Assembly (NCBI RefSeq): GCF_003751085.1
Contig: NZ_RJJY01000001.1
Span: 4,402,001 to 4,466,000 of the forward strand
From: Micromonospora sp. Llam0
GTDB lineage: Bacteria > Actinomycetota > Actinomycetes > Mycobacteriales > Micromonosporaceae
Direction of reading: 5' to 3'
DNA: 64,000 nucleotides
The notes below the pieces were generated by a model, which searched no databases, was not told the DNA's origin, and saw only the letters and a list, made by a program, of their open reading frames with translations. The position numbers and the translations under genes are program-made. The stretch's first letter is position 1, and every line of letters begins with the position of its first letter. Positions 33,333 to 41,387 of this stretch are shown one piece after another.

Positions 33333-34892
33333 GGCGACCAGCACCGGCTCGGTGTCCTCGTCGTCGCCGACCGACGCCGGCCGCGGCCCGGGCGGGTGCG
33401 GCGCGGACGCATGCGGCGCTGCCGGGTGCGGTGCAGGCGGATGCGGTGGCACCGGCGGATGCGGTGCGGGCTCCCCGGGCGGCGGGCCGGCCGGGGAGCC
33501 CGCACCGGGGCGGCCATCGGCGGCGGCGACCACCAGCCGCCGGGCGATCTCCGGTGCCCCCGCCCAGTGCAGCGTCAACTGGGAGGCGTGCACCCGACGC
33601 CAGACGAAGCCCTCCGGTACCCCGTTTCCCCAGGTCCACGCGGGGGTGTGGCCGGCACGCGGGGAAACCACCATCTGGTGCTGCTTGTAGCCGATCAGTC
33701 GACCGCCGAGCGGCGCGACGGGGGTGGCCGCCCGCGACGTCGCCTCCCGGTAGCCGACGATCATCCGGTCGGTGGTCGACGCCGCCGCGTCGAACACCTC
33801 ACCCATCGGCCGCCCGTCACACTCCCGGACCAGCCAGAGCAGCCCGGTCCCCTCGGCCAGCACCGGCCGACCGGACCGGGCCAGGTCGGCCACCGCGAGG
33901 GTCAACGCCCGGTTCGCCGACAACTCCGGCAGGTAGGTCTCCGGCAGCCCGCCGGGCAGCACCAGCGCCGCCGTCGCCTCCGGCAACGACTCGTCCCGCA
34001 GCGGATCGACCGGCACCACCGCGGCACCGGCGGCGGTGAGTAGCTCGACCGTCTCCGCGTAGCCGTAGATCAGCTCCGCGGTGCCGGCGACCGCGATCAC
34101 CGGACGCCGGGCCGGCGGCGGCGCCGACGGCACCCCGGCCGCCTCGGCCTCGGCGGCCAACGCGTCGCCGGCGGTCCACTCCGGCACCGGCAGCGGCGGC
34201 GCCGACCGGGCCATCGCCAACACCAGGTCCAGGTCGACGGCGGCGTCCACCGCCTCGCCGAGCCGGCGGATCAGCCGTACCGTGTCGATGCTGTGGTGGG
34301 CGACCGGCACCACCCCGGCCGGACGCGGAATCCCCGCCGGCAGTTCGCCCCGGTGCAGCGCGCCGAGCACCGGCACGCCGATCTCGTCCAACGCGGTACG
34401 GAGCACCTGTTCGTGCCGCGCCGAGCTGACCCGGTTGAGGATCACCCCGCCGAGCCAGAGCAGTTCGTCGTACGCTCGGAAGCCGTGTACCAGCGCGCCC
34501 ACCGACTGGCCCATCGTCGCCGCGTCCACCACCAGCAGCACCGGCGCGCGCACGGCGGTGGCGACGGTGGCCGTGGACGGGCTGTCCGGTCGGCTGCCGA
34601 GACCGTCGAACAGCCCCATCGCCCCGGCGACCACGGCGATGTCGGCTCCGGCCGCGCCGTGCGCCAACAGCGGACCGATCCGCCCGGAGCCGACCAGCAT
34701 CGGGTCCAGGTTGCGGCCCGGACGCCCGGCGGCGGCACCCAGGTACGCGGCGTCGGTGTGGTCCGGCCCGACCTTCAGCCCGGCGGTGCTCAGCCCTCGG
34801 TGCCGCAGCGCGGCCAGCAGGCCGATCGCCACCGACGACTTGCCGTGGCCGGACGCGGGGGCGCTCACCACCAGGCGGGGCAGGGACGGCAT
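33312..34892 (-). CDS. cobB: Cobyrinate a,c-diamide synthase, glutaminase Cys absent
   Basis: CobB amidates the a and c side chains of the corrin ring using ATP and glutamine. It has 526 residues. The N-terminal synthetase has a P-loop VVSAPASGHGKSS (11-20), LKVGPDHTDAAYLG and GAMGLFDG. The C-terminal class I amidotransferase region is ALVLPGGLPETYLPELSANR and ends in VHASQLTLHW. At the nucleophile position the family has AEC-G-G-L; here it is AEGTGLLWL with Gly348, so the catalytic Cys is missing. The last ~60 residues are a Pro/His-rich tail with about seven His. ATG 34892 has agaggag upstream. It is divergent from SURF1 and separated from the other cob genes by the PBP gene. Confidence 0.9.
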   Translation of the reverse strand: MPSLPRLVVSAPASGHGKSSVAIGLLAALRHRGLSTAGLKVGPDHTDAAYLGAAAGRPGRNLDPMLVGSGRIGPLLAHGAAGADIAVVAGAMGLFDGLGSRPDSPSTATVATAVRAPVLLVVDAATMGQSVGALVHGFRAYDELLWLGGVILNRVSSARHEQVLRTALDEIGVPVLGALHRGELPAGIPRPAGVVPVAHHSIDTVRLIRRLGEAVDAAVDLDLVLAMARSAPPLPVPEWTAGDALAAEAEAAGVPSAPPPARRPVIAVAGTAELIYGYAETVELLTAAGAAVVPVDPLRDESLPEATAALVLPGGLPETYLPELSANRALTLAVADLARSGRPVLAEGTGLLWLVRECDGRPMGEVFDAAASTTDRMIVGYREATSRAATPVAPLGGRLIGYKQHQMVVSPRAGHTPAWTWGNGVPEGFVWRRVHASQLTLHWAGAPEIARRLVVAAADGRPGAGSPAGPPPGEPAPHPPVPPHPPAPHPAAPHASAPHPPGPRPASVGDDEDTEPVLVASADDLG

Positions 34893-35021
34893 CTGCGACT
34901 CCTCTGTACGTACGGGTGGCGGGCGGTCCCGGGCCCGACGGACGCCCGGTGGGGTCGGCCGGACCGCCACCGGCGGCATCGGTGGAACAGCCGCAAGACG
35001 ATACCCGGTAGTCTCCGCCAT

Positions 35022-35888
35022 GTGTACCGGTTCCTGCTGACGCCCCGGTGGCTGGGCTACCTCGTGGTGGCCCTGGCCGCCGCAGCGGTGATGGTTCAGC
35101 TGGGAAACTGGCAGCTCGACCGCTACCACCAGCGCAGCGCGGTCAACGACCGGATCGACGCCGCCGGGCAGCAGACCCCGGTCGAGCTGACCCGGGCCGC
35201 CGGCCGCCCCGGTCCGGCACCCCGCCAGGCCGGCGACGCGCCGCCGGAGTCGGCCACCTGGACCAGGGTGACCGCCGTCGGGCGCTACGACAGCGACAAC
35301 CACGTGCTGGTCCGCAGCCGTACGGTGAACAGCCGGGTCGGCTACGAGGTGCTCACCCCGCTGGTGCTGGCGGACGGCTCCGCGGTGCTGGTCGACCGGG
35401 GCTGGATCCCGCCGGACGACAGCGGGCTCGCCGTCGCGCCGCCGGTGCCGCCGGTACCGGCCGACGAGGTGACCGTGACCGGGCTGCTGCGCCAACCGGA
35501 GCCGATGTCCGGCTCGGTGACCCGCCAGGACGGCACGCTGCAGACCCGGCGGATAGCCACCCCGGTGCTCGCCGCCGAGTTGCCCTATCCGATCTACGGC
35601 GGCTACGTGCTGCTGCAGGAGCAGGACCCGCCGGCCGCCCCGGTCTTCGTCGCCGTACCGATCCGGCACGAGAACAGCTGGCAGAACGGCGGCTACGTGG
35701 CCCAGTGGTGGATCTTCGCGGCGATGACCCTGGTCGGCTTCGGCTGGCTGGCCCGGCGCGAGGCACACAACCGGCGGCGGCCGGCCGCCGGTGGCGGTGA
35801 CCGGGCCGCAGACAGCGCCGGTGACCGGGCCGATGCCACCGGCGGCGGTGCGGGCCCGGTCGACCAGCGTCCGTCTGCCGTACGGTGA
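35022..35888 (+). CDS. SURF1 family cytochrome oxidase assembly protein
   Basis: SURF1-family proteins assist maturation of heme-copper cytochrome oxidase in the membrane. This 288-residue protein has the expected two transmembrane helices, TPRWLGYLVVALAAAAVMVQLG near the N-terminus and VAQWWIFAAMTLVGFGWLA near residue 230. Between them is an extracytoplasmic domain with GNWQLDRYHQR, GRYDSDNHVLVRSRTV, GYEVLTPLVLADGSAVLVDR-G-W and RHENSWQNGGY. GTG 35022 is the start. The stop overlaps the next gene by four bases (gtga). Confidence 0.92.
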   Translation: MYRFLLTPRWLGYLVVALAAAAVMVQLGNWQLDRYHQRSAVNDRIDAAGQQTPVELTRAAGRPGPAPRQAGDAPPESATWTRVTAVGRYDSDNHVLVRSRTVNSRVGYEVLTPLVLADGSAVLVDRGWIPPDDSGLAVAPPVPPVPADEVTVTGLLRQPEPMSGSVTRQDGTLQTRRIATPVLAAELPYPIYGGYVLLQEQDPPAAPVFVAVPIRHENSWQNGGYVAQWWIFAAMTLVGFGWLARREAHNRRRPAAGGGDRAADSAGDRADATGGGAGPVDQRPSAVR

Positions 35889-37147
35889 GCTCGACGGACC
35901 CGACGCCCGGTAGCCTGGCCCGCCGGCTCGGCACCGGCGACGCGGTGGTCGTCGGTCTCGGCGCGATGATCGGCGCCGGGGTGTTCGCGGCGTTCGCCCC
36001 GGCGGCGGCCGCCGCCGGCGGGTGGCTGCTCGCCGCCCTCGGTGTCGCCGCCGTGGTGGCCTACTGCAACGCGATGTCGTCGGCGCGGCTGGCCGCCCGC
36101 TACCCGGAGTCCGGCGGCACCTACGTGTACGGCCGGCAACGGCTCGGCGACTTCTGGGGCCACCTCGCCGGCTGGGGCTTCGTGGTCGGCAAGACCGCCT
36201 CGTGCGCGGCGATGGCGCTCACCGTCGGCAGCTACCTGGCACCGGAGTACGCCCGGCCGGTCGCGGTCGCGGCGGTGGTCGCGCTCACCGCGCTGAACCT
36301 GTTCGGCGTGCACCGGTCGGCGCTGGCCACCCGGATCATCGTCGGTTTCGTGCTGGTGGTGCTGGCGGCGGTGGTCGTGGCCGGGCTGGTCGGCGGCTCC
36401 GGGCCGGTCGTCGGCGCGGCGGGCGGCGGACCGGTCGATGGTTGGAGCGTGCTGCAGGGCGCCGGGCTGCTCTTCTTCGCCTTCGCCGGCTACGCCCGGA
36501 TCGCCACCCTCGGCGAGGAGGTCCGCGACCCGCGGCGCACCATCCCGCGGGCGATCCCGATCGCGCTGGGCCTCACCCTGGCGGTGTACGCGCTGGTCGC
36601 GATCGCCGTGCTGCGGGCCCTGGGCCCGGCCGGGCTGGCCGACACGCCGGCGCCGCTGGCCGCCGCCGTGTCCCAGGCCGGTGCCGGCTGGTTGACCCCG
36701 GTGGTACGCATCGGCGCGGCCACGGCGGCGCTCGGCGCGCTGCTGGCGTTGATCCTCGGGGTGTCCCGGACCGTGTTCGCGATGTCCCGGGGCCGGCATC
36801 TGCCGGCCGGGCTGGACGCCGTACACCCGCGTCGGCAGGTGCCGCACCGGGCGGAGATCGCGGTCGGGGTCGCGGTGGTGGCCCTGGTCGGCGTCGCCGA
36901 TCTGCGTGAGGCGATCGGCTTCTCGTCGTTCGGCGTACTGATCTACTACGCGGTGGCCAATGCCGCCGCGCTGACCTTGCGCCGCGACGAGGGCGCGCTG
37001 CCGAAGGCCGTGCCGGTCGTCGGGATCGGCGGCTGTCTGCTGCTGGCCGCCACCGTGCCCGGCACGGCGGTGCTCACCGGGCTGGCCGTGGTAGCTGTCG
37101 GCGTCGTCGTCTGGTGGGCCGGTCGCGGCGTTCGCGCCCGCCGCTGA
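35885..37147 (+). CDS. APC-family amino acid permease
   Basis: This 420-residue amino acid/polyamine permease of the APC superfamily has about 12 helices. The first helix has the substrate-binding unwound Gly motif VVVGLGAMIGAGVF. RYPESGGTYVYGRQRLGDFW and GWGFVVGKTASCAAMALTVG follow, then GYARIATLGEEVRDPRRTIPRAI, the typical helix-6 to 7 loop. The amino acid transported is not predictable. Translation is coupled to SURF1 by a gtga overlap. Its last 74 bases overlap the 3' end of the convergent MFS gene. Confidence 0.9.
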   Translation: MSSTDPTPGSLARRLGTGDAVVVGLGAMIGAGVFAAFAPAAAAAGGWLLAALGVAAVVAYCNAMSSARLAARYPESGGTYVYGRQRLGDFWGHLAGWGFVVGKTASCAAMALTVGSYLAPEYARPVAVAAVVALTALNLFGVHRSALATRIIVGFVLVVLAAVVVAGLVGGSGPVVGAAGGGPVDGWSVLQGAGLLFFAFAGYARIATLGEEVRDPRRTIPRAIPIALGLTLAVYALVAIAVLRALGPAGLADTPAPLAAAVSQAGAGWLTPVVRIGAATAALGALLALILGVSRTVFAMSRGRHLPAGLDAVHPRRQVPHRAEIAVGVAVVALVGVADLREAIGFSSFGVLIYYAVANAAALTLRRDEGALPKAVPVVGIGGCLLLAATVPGTAVLTGLAVVAVGVVVWWAGRGVRARR

Positions 37148-38558
37148 GTCGAGACTCCCACCGGCCCACCAGCACGCTACCCACACAGGCGAGCGAGAAC
37201 ACGACGAACTCGTAGACCAACGTTCGGGAGAAGCCGGCGGTGTAGACGGTGCGGGTCATGTCGGCGCCGGCCGGCAACGATGACGGGACACCGGCGTAGA
37301 AGACCAGCCCGCCCAGGGTGAGCCCGACGGAGCCGGCCGCCTGCTGGACCGTGGCGAGCAGGCCCGACGCGGATCCGACCGCCGCCGGGGCGATGCCCGT
37401 TAGCAGTCGGTTGAAGGCAGCGGCGGTGAACACGCCGAAACAGAACCCGCCTACGACCATGGGCGCGCCGAGTTCCCACGGTCGCATCGCGTCTGCGCGG
37501 GTGGCGACGATCGCCGCCAGCGTCAGCATCGACAGGGCGAGCATGCCGGTCACCGTGGCGAGCGTCCGACGCCCCAACCGGTCCGCGACGCCGCTGGACC
37601 AGTGCGCACCGACCCCGGTCGCCACCGCGAACGGAAGCTGGCTGAGCCCGGCGACCAGGGCCGAGTGTCCGAACCCGATCTGCAGATAGGCCGACAGCAG
37701 GAAGAAGAACGGCGGGACTCCGGCGAAGAAGGCGGTGACGACGAGCAGACCGAGGCGGAACGGAGGATCGCGCAACAGCGAGAGCCGCAGCAGCGGGGTG
37801 CGGCCGGTACGTTCTCGGGCCCGCTGATGGAAGATGAGGACAGCGAGGACGGCGGGTGCGGCGAGGAGCATGAGTACGGTTGCGGCCGGCCAGCCGTGCT
37901 CGCGTCCCATGGCGAGCGGGTAGACCAGCAGCACCAGCCCGACCACCGACAGCACCATGCCCACCGGGTCCAGTGCCTCGACGGTGCCGCGTCGCGCCGC
38001 GGGCAGCAGCCGCAGGCCGCATAGCGCTACGACGCCGATGGGTAGGTTGATCGCGAAGACCAGCCGCCAGTCGAGACCCGGGACGTGCAGGCGGATGAGC
38101 AGCCCACCCAGCACCGGACCGCAGACCGTGGCCAGTCCGATCGTGGCACCGTAGGCGCCGAAGACGCGGGCGCGCCGCTCCGGTCCGACGGCGATCTGGA
38201 TGATCGACAGGACCTGCGGCACCATCAGCCCCGCGCCCAGTCCCTGCGTCACGCGGGCGCCGATGAGCCAGGTGATGTCCGGTGCGAGGACGCACCACAA
38301 CGACGAGAGGGTGAACACCGCCATCCCGAGTCCGTACAGACGGCGATAGCCGTATCGGTCACCGAGCCGCCCGGCGGCGATCAGGACGCAGGCGAACGCC
38401 AGCGTGTAGCCGGCGGCCACCAACTCCACGGCACCCGCCGAGGCCCGTAGGTCCTCCCGGATGGCCGGGGCGGCCACGTGCACGATCGAGACATCGAGGA
38501 ACTGCACGAACGTGGCGCTCAGCAGCACCAGGGTGGAGACGGCCGGCCACCGGATCAC
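37074..38558 (-). CDS. MFS drug/metabolite exporter (DHA2-type)
   Basis: This 494-residue transporter of the EmrB/QacA 14-helix class has the antiporter motif C-like ARVTQGLGAGLMVPQVLSII, and GRLGDRYGYRRLYGLGMAVF (motif A). The N-terminal helix is FVQFLDVSIVHVAAPAIRED, with the Asp typical of DHA2 exporters. The C-terminus is Arg-rich. GTG 38558 has ggagggg upstream and overlaps the stop of the FAD gene (gtga). It is the third gene of a VAO-oxidase/FAD-oxidoreductase/exporter operon, so it probably exports that pathway's product (inference). Confidence 0.9.
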   Translation of the reverse strand: MIRWPAVSTLVLLSATFVQFLDVSIVHVAAPAIREDLRASAGAVELVAAGYTLAFACVLIAAGRLGDRYGYRRLYGLGMAVFTLSSLWCVLAPDITWLIGARVTQGLGAGLMVPQVLSIIQIAVGPERRARVFGAYGATIGLATVCGPVLGGLLIRLHVPGLDWRLVFAINLPIGVVALCGLRLLPAARRGTVEALDPVGMVLSVVGLVLLVYPLAMGREHGWPAATVLMLLAAPAVLAVLIFHQRARERTGRTPLLRLSLLRDPPFRLGLLVVTAFFAGVPPFFFLLSAYLQIGFGHSALVAGLSQLPFAVATGVGAHWSSGVADRLGRRTLATVTGMLALSMLTLAAIVATRADAMRPWELGAPMVVGGFCFGVFTAAAFNRLLTGIAPAAVGSASGLLATVQQAAGSVGLTLGGLVFYAGVPSSLPAGADMTRTVYTAGFSRTLVYEFVVFSLACVGSVLVGRWESRLSGGRERRDRPTRRRRRQLPRPAR

Positions 38559-39700
38559 AGTTCCCCTCCGTGTCGGCCCGCATGGTGCACCCGCTGGTAC
38601 GCCTCCCGGTCGTGGTAGGAGCGAGCCAGGCGGTCGCCGTATGAGACCAGCTCCGCGTGGAGTGAGCGACGCGTCTCGTATCGCTCGCCCAGTGCGCGTG
38701 ACAGGTTGCCGGAATCGTTTTCGGCAAGGATCCCGGCCAGAATCGTCGCGTCCTCCATGGTGTAGCTCATTCCCTGCCCGGTCATCGGATGGCAGGCGAA
38801 CGCCCCGCCACCCATCAAGATCACGTTCCCTCGGTGATACTGCTCGCACGTGAACGCGGAGATAGGAGCCCGCAGAAACGCGCCGGCATCAATGAGCGGA
38901 AACACATCACGGCTGTCGGACACGAAGGATTCCAGGTGCGAAGTGAGATCGATATCGCGTGACTCAAAAACCGACGCATCCAGCTCGCGCGGCACGCCGA
39001 CAAAAAGGCGGGCACTGTCGTACGTCAGCGGATAGAAGTACGCGAACCAGCCATCCGACGAGAAGTAGAGCCGGTTACGTTCGGCGACGCTGGAGGTAAG
39101 CTTCGTGGTCGCCATCCGCAGCACGTGGGGATAGGGCGCGAGGGCCTTCACCCGAGGGTCGACGAAGGCGTGCAACGGAGAGCGACCGGTCGAGTCGACA
39201 AATGTACGGGCGCGCAGCTTCGTTCCGTCGTCAAGCATGGCCTCGGTCACCGCCTCGTCCGTCGCGACGATGTCGACGACCCGACTGCCGAACCGAACAT
39301 CCACGTTTGGCAGATCCTTGCAGCCCGACAGAATCGCGCCGACCGTCTCAACATATGGAACGATGACAAAATGCCCGGTCTCGGTGTGCTCGGTGAAATC
39401 GTACAAAAGGATCGGCGTGCCGTCGTGGTAGAAGTCGATGACACTCCGTTCGAGGGACCCCCGGCTCCGCAGGTCGGCCATCAGTCCGTGGTCGCGGATG
39501 AGGCGCAGCCCTCGTGGCTTGAGGAAGTCCGCGCCTCCCGTCCGCAGGCTCGGACTGGCCTCGACGACCACCACGCGCTGTCCTCGACGTCCCAGAAGCA
39601 GGCCCAGCAGCGCACCTCCGACCCCCGCTCCGACGACCAGGCAGTCGACGTCCACTATGTCCCCGCTCGAGCCGGCGCTGCCCACTGAAGCATCTCTCAC
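38555..39700 (-). CDS. FAD-dependent oxidoreductase (PHBH/geranylgeranyl-reductase-like)
   Basis: This 381-residue flavoprotein has an N-terminal dinucleotide motif DCLVVGAGVGGALLGLLLG with Glu at the end of beta-2 (VVVVEASPS), and FLKPRGLRLIRDHGLMADL. The second FAD motif is MGGGAFACHPMTGQGMSYTM; the usual Asp of the GD motif (GDAAH) is Gly here. Related enzymes are aromatic hydroxylases, halogenase-like or prenyl reductases. GTG 39700 overlaps the stop of the VAO-type gene (gtga). Codon use is less GC-rich than in neighbours. The substrate is unknown; it probably modifies the same molecule as the adjacent oxidase. Confidence 0.87.
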   Translation of the reverse strand: MRDASVGSAGSSGDIVDVDCLVVGAGVGGALLGLLLGRRGQRVVVVEASPSLRTGGADFLKPRGLRLIRDHGLMADLRSRGSLERSVIDFYHDGTPILLYDFTEHTETGHFVIVPYVETVGAILSGCKDLPNVDVRFGSRVVDIVATDEAVTEAMLDDGTKLRARTFVDSTGRSPLHAFVDPRVKALAPYPHVLRMATTKLTSSVAERNRLYFSSDGWFAYFYPLTYDSARLFVGVPRELDASVFESRDIDLTSHLESFVSDSRDVFPLIDAGAFLRAPISAFTCEQYHRGNVILMGGGAFACHPMTGQGMSYTMEDATILAGILAENDSGNLSRALGERYETRRSLHAELVSYGDRLARSYHDREAYQRVHHAGRHGGEL

Positions 39701-41112
39701 TTGGAGCCCCTCCTGCCGTCTGCGCCATTGATGTAGCGTCCCGGTGCGATGACCCCCGCCGGATCGAATAGCCGCTTCAGGCCGTCGAGCGGACCGTCCA
39801 GATACCCGAACGCACGATCGGCGATCTCATCCGGCGCCTGATCGATGTTGGAGCGGTAGGGCGGAAACCCTGCGGCCAGGAACGCCTTGCGTGCCGCAGC
39901 ACGCAAGGAATGGGCCCGATGCGTCGAATCGGGATCCCGCATGAATGGAATCTGCACGACCATGTTGGTGGAGTGGGGAGACGTCACATTGAACTCCAGC
40001 ATGCCGGCCGTGCCGTGCCGTTCCGCCTCGGTCGAGAAAATGTCGATCGATCTGATCAGGATGTCATGATCGAGTGGCACGACCGGAAGGAACATCATCC
40101 ATCCCACGGCGGCCCGGTCGGCCTGGTCACACGAGTTGACTCGGAGCCCTTGCCGCAGTGATCGGCAGTCCGGAATTCCCCGAGCGAACAACGTCCGCGC
40201 GTAGAGCGGATCGTCAGCGGGGGTGGTCGCCGTGTCCAGCGCCCGGTAAGACACCAACCCGTCGGCACCGGCGACGATGTCGCGTACTCCTTCTTCGGCG
40301 GCCTTGACGCCGGCCCGGGAGCCGAGCAGCGGCCCTTGAATCGTCAGGACTTCGGGATCGGCAGTCTCCGGAAGGGCTGGCGAGCCGCTTTCGGGTACGA
40401 TGAACAACTCCTTCAGCCGAAAGAGCCCGGTGCCCGCAAACGCGGCACGGCCGATGCGGGTCAACGCATCGATGGCCGAGCCGAGCGCGGGGCGGGTGAA
40501 CGTCGCGTTTATCAGCGTGATGGCCTCGGGGCGGGGTATCAGACCGACACCCATTGCGGTGACCACGCCGAGATTGGACTGGACGAAGGCCCGGGTCAGG
40601 TCCGGTCCGGCCACGGAGCCGGGCAGCCGACCGTGCCGGTCCAGGCCGCCCGTGGTCATCAACTCACCGGTGCCGAGGACCACCTCGAGACCGAGCAGGT
40701 CCTGCGAGCGGGCACGGATCGTGCCGTCACCGCGTTCCAGCGTGTTCCCCACGAAGCTGGCGTCGGCGCACCCGGCAGTCACGTTCAGCATCCAGGGGGT
40801 ACCTTCGAGACGCTGCGCCAACTCCCGCTGTGACACGCCTGGTTCGATGACGGCGTAGCCCCTGTCCAGGTCGAGCGTCCGGATTCTGGTCATGTGGCGA
40901 AGATCGAGCACGGTGCAACCGTCGGTCACCGGAGTCCGGGAGCCCATACCCCAGTTCCGTCCGGTGCTGACCGGGTAGAGGGCTGTCCCGTGACGGTCCG
41001 CCGTGCGTACCGCGTCCTGGACGTCTGCGGTGCTGCCGGCGAAGAGGGTCCCACGAACGTGTCGGCGACGATGGTCGCCGAGGTCGGGATCTGCCAGCGC
41101 TTCTGTTTCCAT
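39697..41112 (-). CDS. FAD-linked oxidase (VAO/PCMH superfamily)
   Basis: This 471-residue oxidase has an N-terminal FAD_binding_4 domain: ALYPVSTGRNWGMGSRTPVT, VLDLRHMTRIRTLDLDRGYA, VIEPGVSQRELAQRL and FVGNTLERGDG. The substrate domain ends in RLFDPAGVIAPGRYIN. The pattern resembles vanillyl-alcohol oxidase and 4-cresol/eugenol hydroxylases that oxidise p-substituted phenols, but specificity cannot be read. ATG 41112 is chosen because ggag lies five bases upstream; an in-frame ATG 17 codons earlier is possible. It is the first gene of the three-gene operon, and its AT-richer sequence suggests acquisition. Confidence 0.87.
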   Translation of the reverse strand: METEALADPDLGDHRRRHVRGTLFAGSTADVQDAVRTADRHGTALYPVSTGRNWGMGSRTPVTDGCTVLDLRHMTRIRTLDLDRGYAVIEPGVSQRELAQRLEGTPWMLNVTAGCADASFVGNTLERGDGTIRARSQDLLGLEVVLGTGELMTTGGLDRHGRLPGSVAGPDLTRAFVQSNLGVVTAMGVGLIPRPEAITLINATFTRPALGSAIDALTRIGRAAFAGTGLFRLKELFIVPESGSPALPETADPEVLTIQGPLLGSRAGVKAAEEGVRDIVAGADGLVSYRALDTATTPADDPLYARTLFARGIPDCRSLRQGLRVNSCDQADRAAVGWMMFLPVVPLDHDILIRSIDIFSTEAERHGTAGMLEFNVTSPHSTNMVVQIPFMRDPDSTHRAHSLRAAARKAFLAAGFPPYRSNIDQAPDEIADRAFGYLDGPLDGLKRLFDPAGVIAPGRYINGADGRRGSK

Positions 41113-41336
41113 GCCGACTCCACGGAGGTCCGACGGGCTGAGCAAGATCATCTGATCGAAGATCAACGAACGTCGTGTTGCCCGATGAGGTCACGCAAGT
41201 AAACAGTTTTCCGAAAAAAGGGGAAGTTCCGGCTGAAGAGATCGATGGCGCCCATGCCGGTCCAGGCATGGTTGCGGCGTAGCCGCACCGGTTGCTCGAT
41301 CACGCTCGCAGCGATCGCTCAGCGGACCGTCGACCT

Positions 41337-41383
41337 GCCGGTCCCGCTGCCCGGGGCGCCAGCACCCGGGCAGCGGGACCGGC
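41337..41383. terminator. Terminator downstream of araA
   Basis: A 19-base perfect stem (41337-41355 with 41365-41383, arm gccggtcccgctgcccggg) and a 9-base loop lie five bases after the araA stop codon on the minus strand. This is a strong intrinsic terminator for the seven-gene arabinose operon. It also shields the VAO operon promoter region (41113-41336), which otherwise holds no gene. Confidence 0.8.
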
Positions 41384-41387
41384 GGCG

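Noticed and set aside
34893..35021. Cobalamin riboswitch upstream of cobB
   Set aside because: 129 bases, with no B12 box seen and a ribosome site close to a short leader; too short for the full riboswitch.
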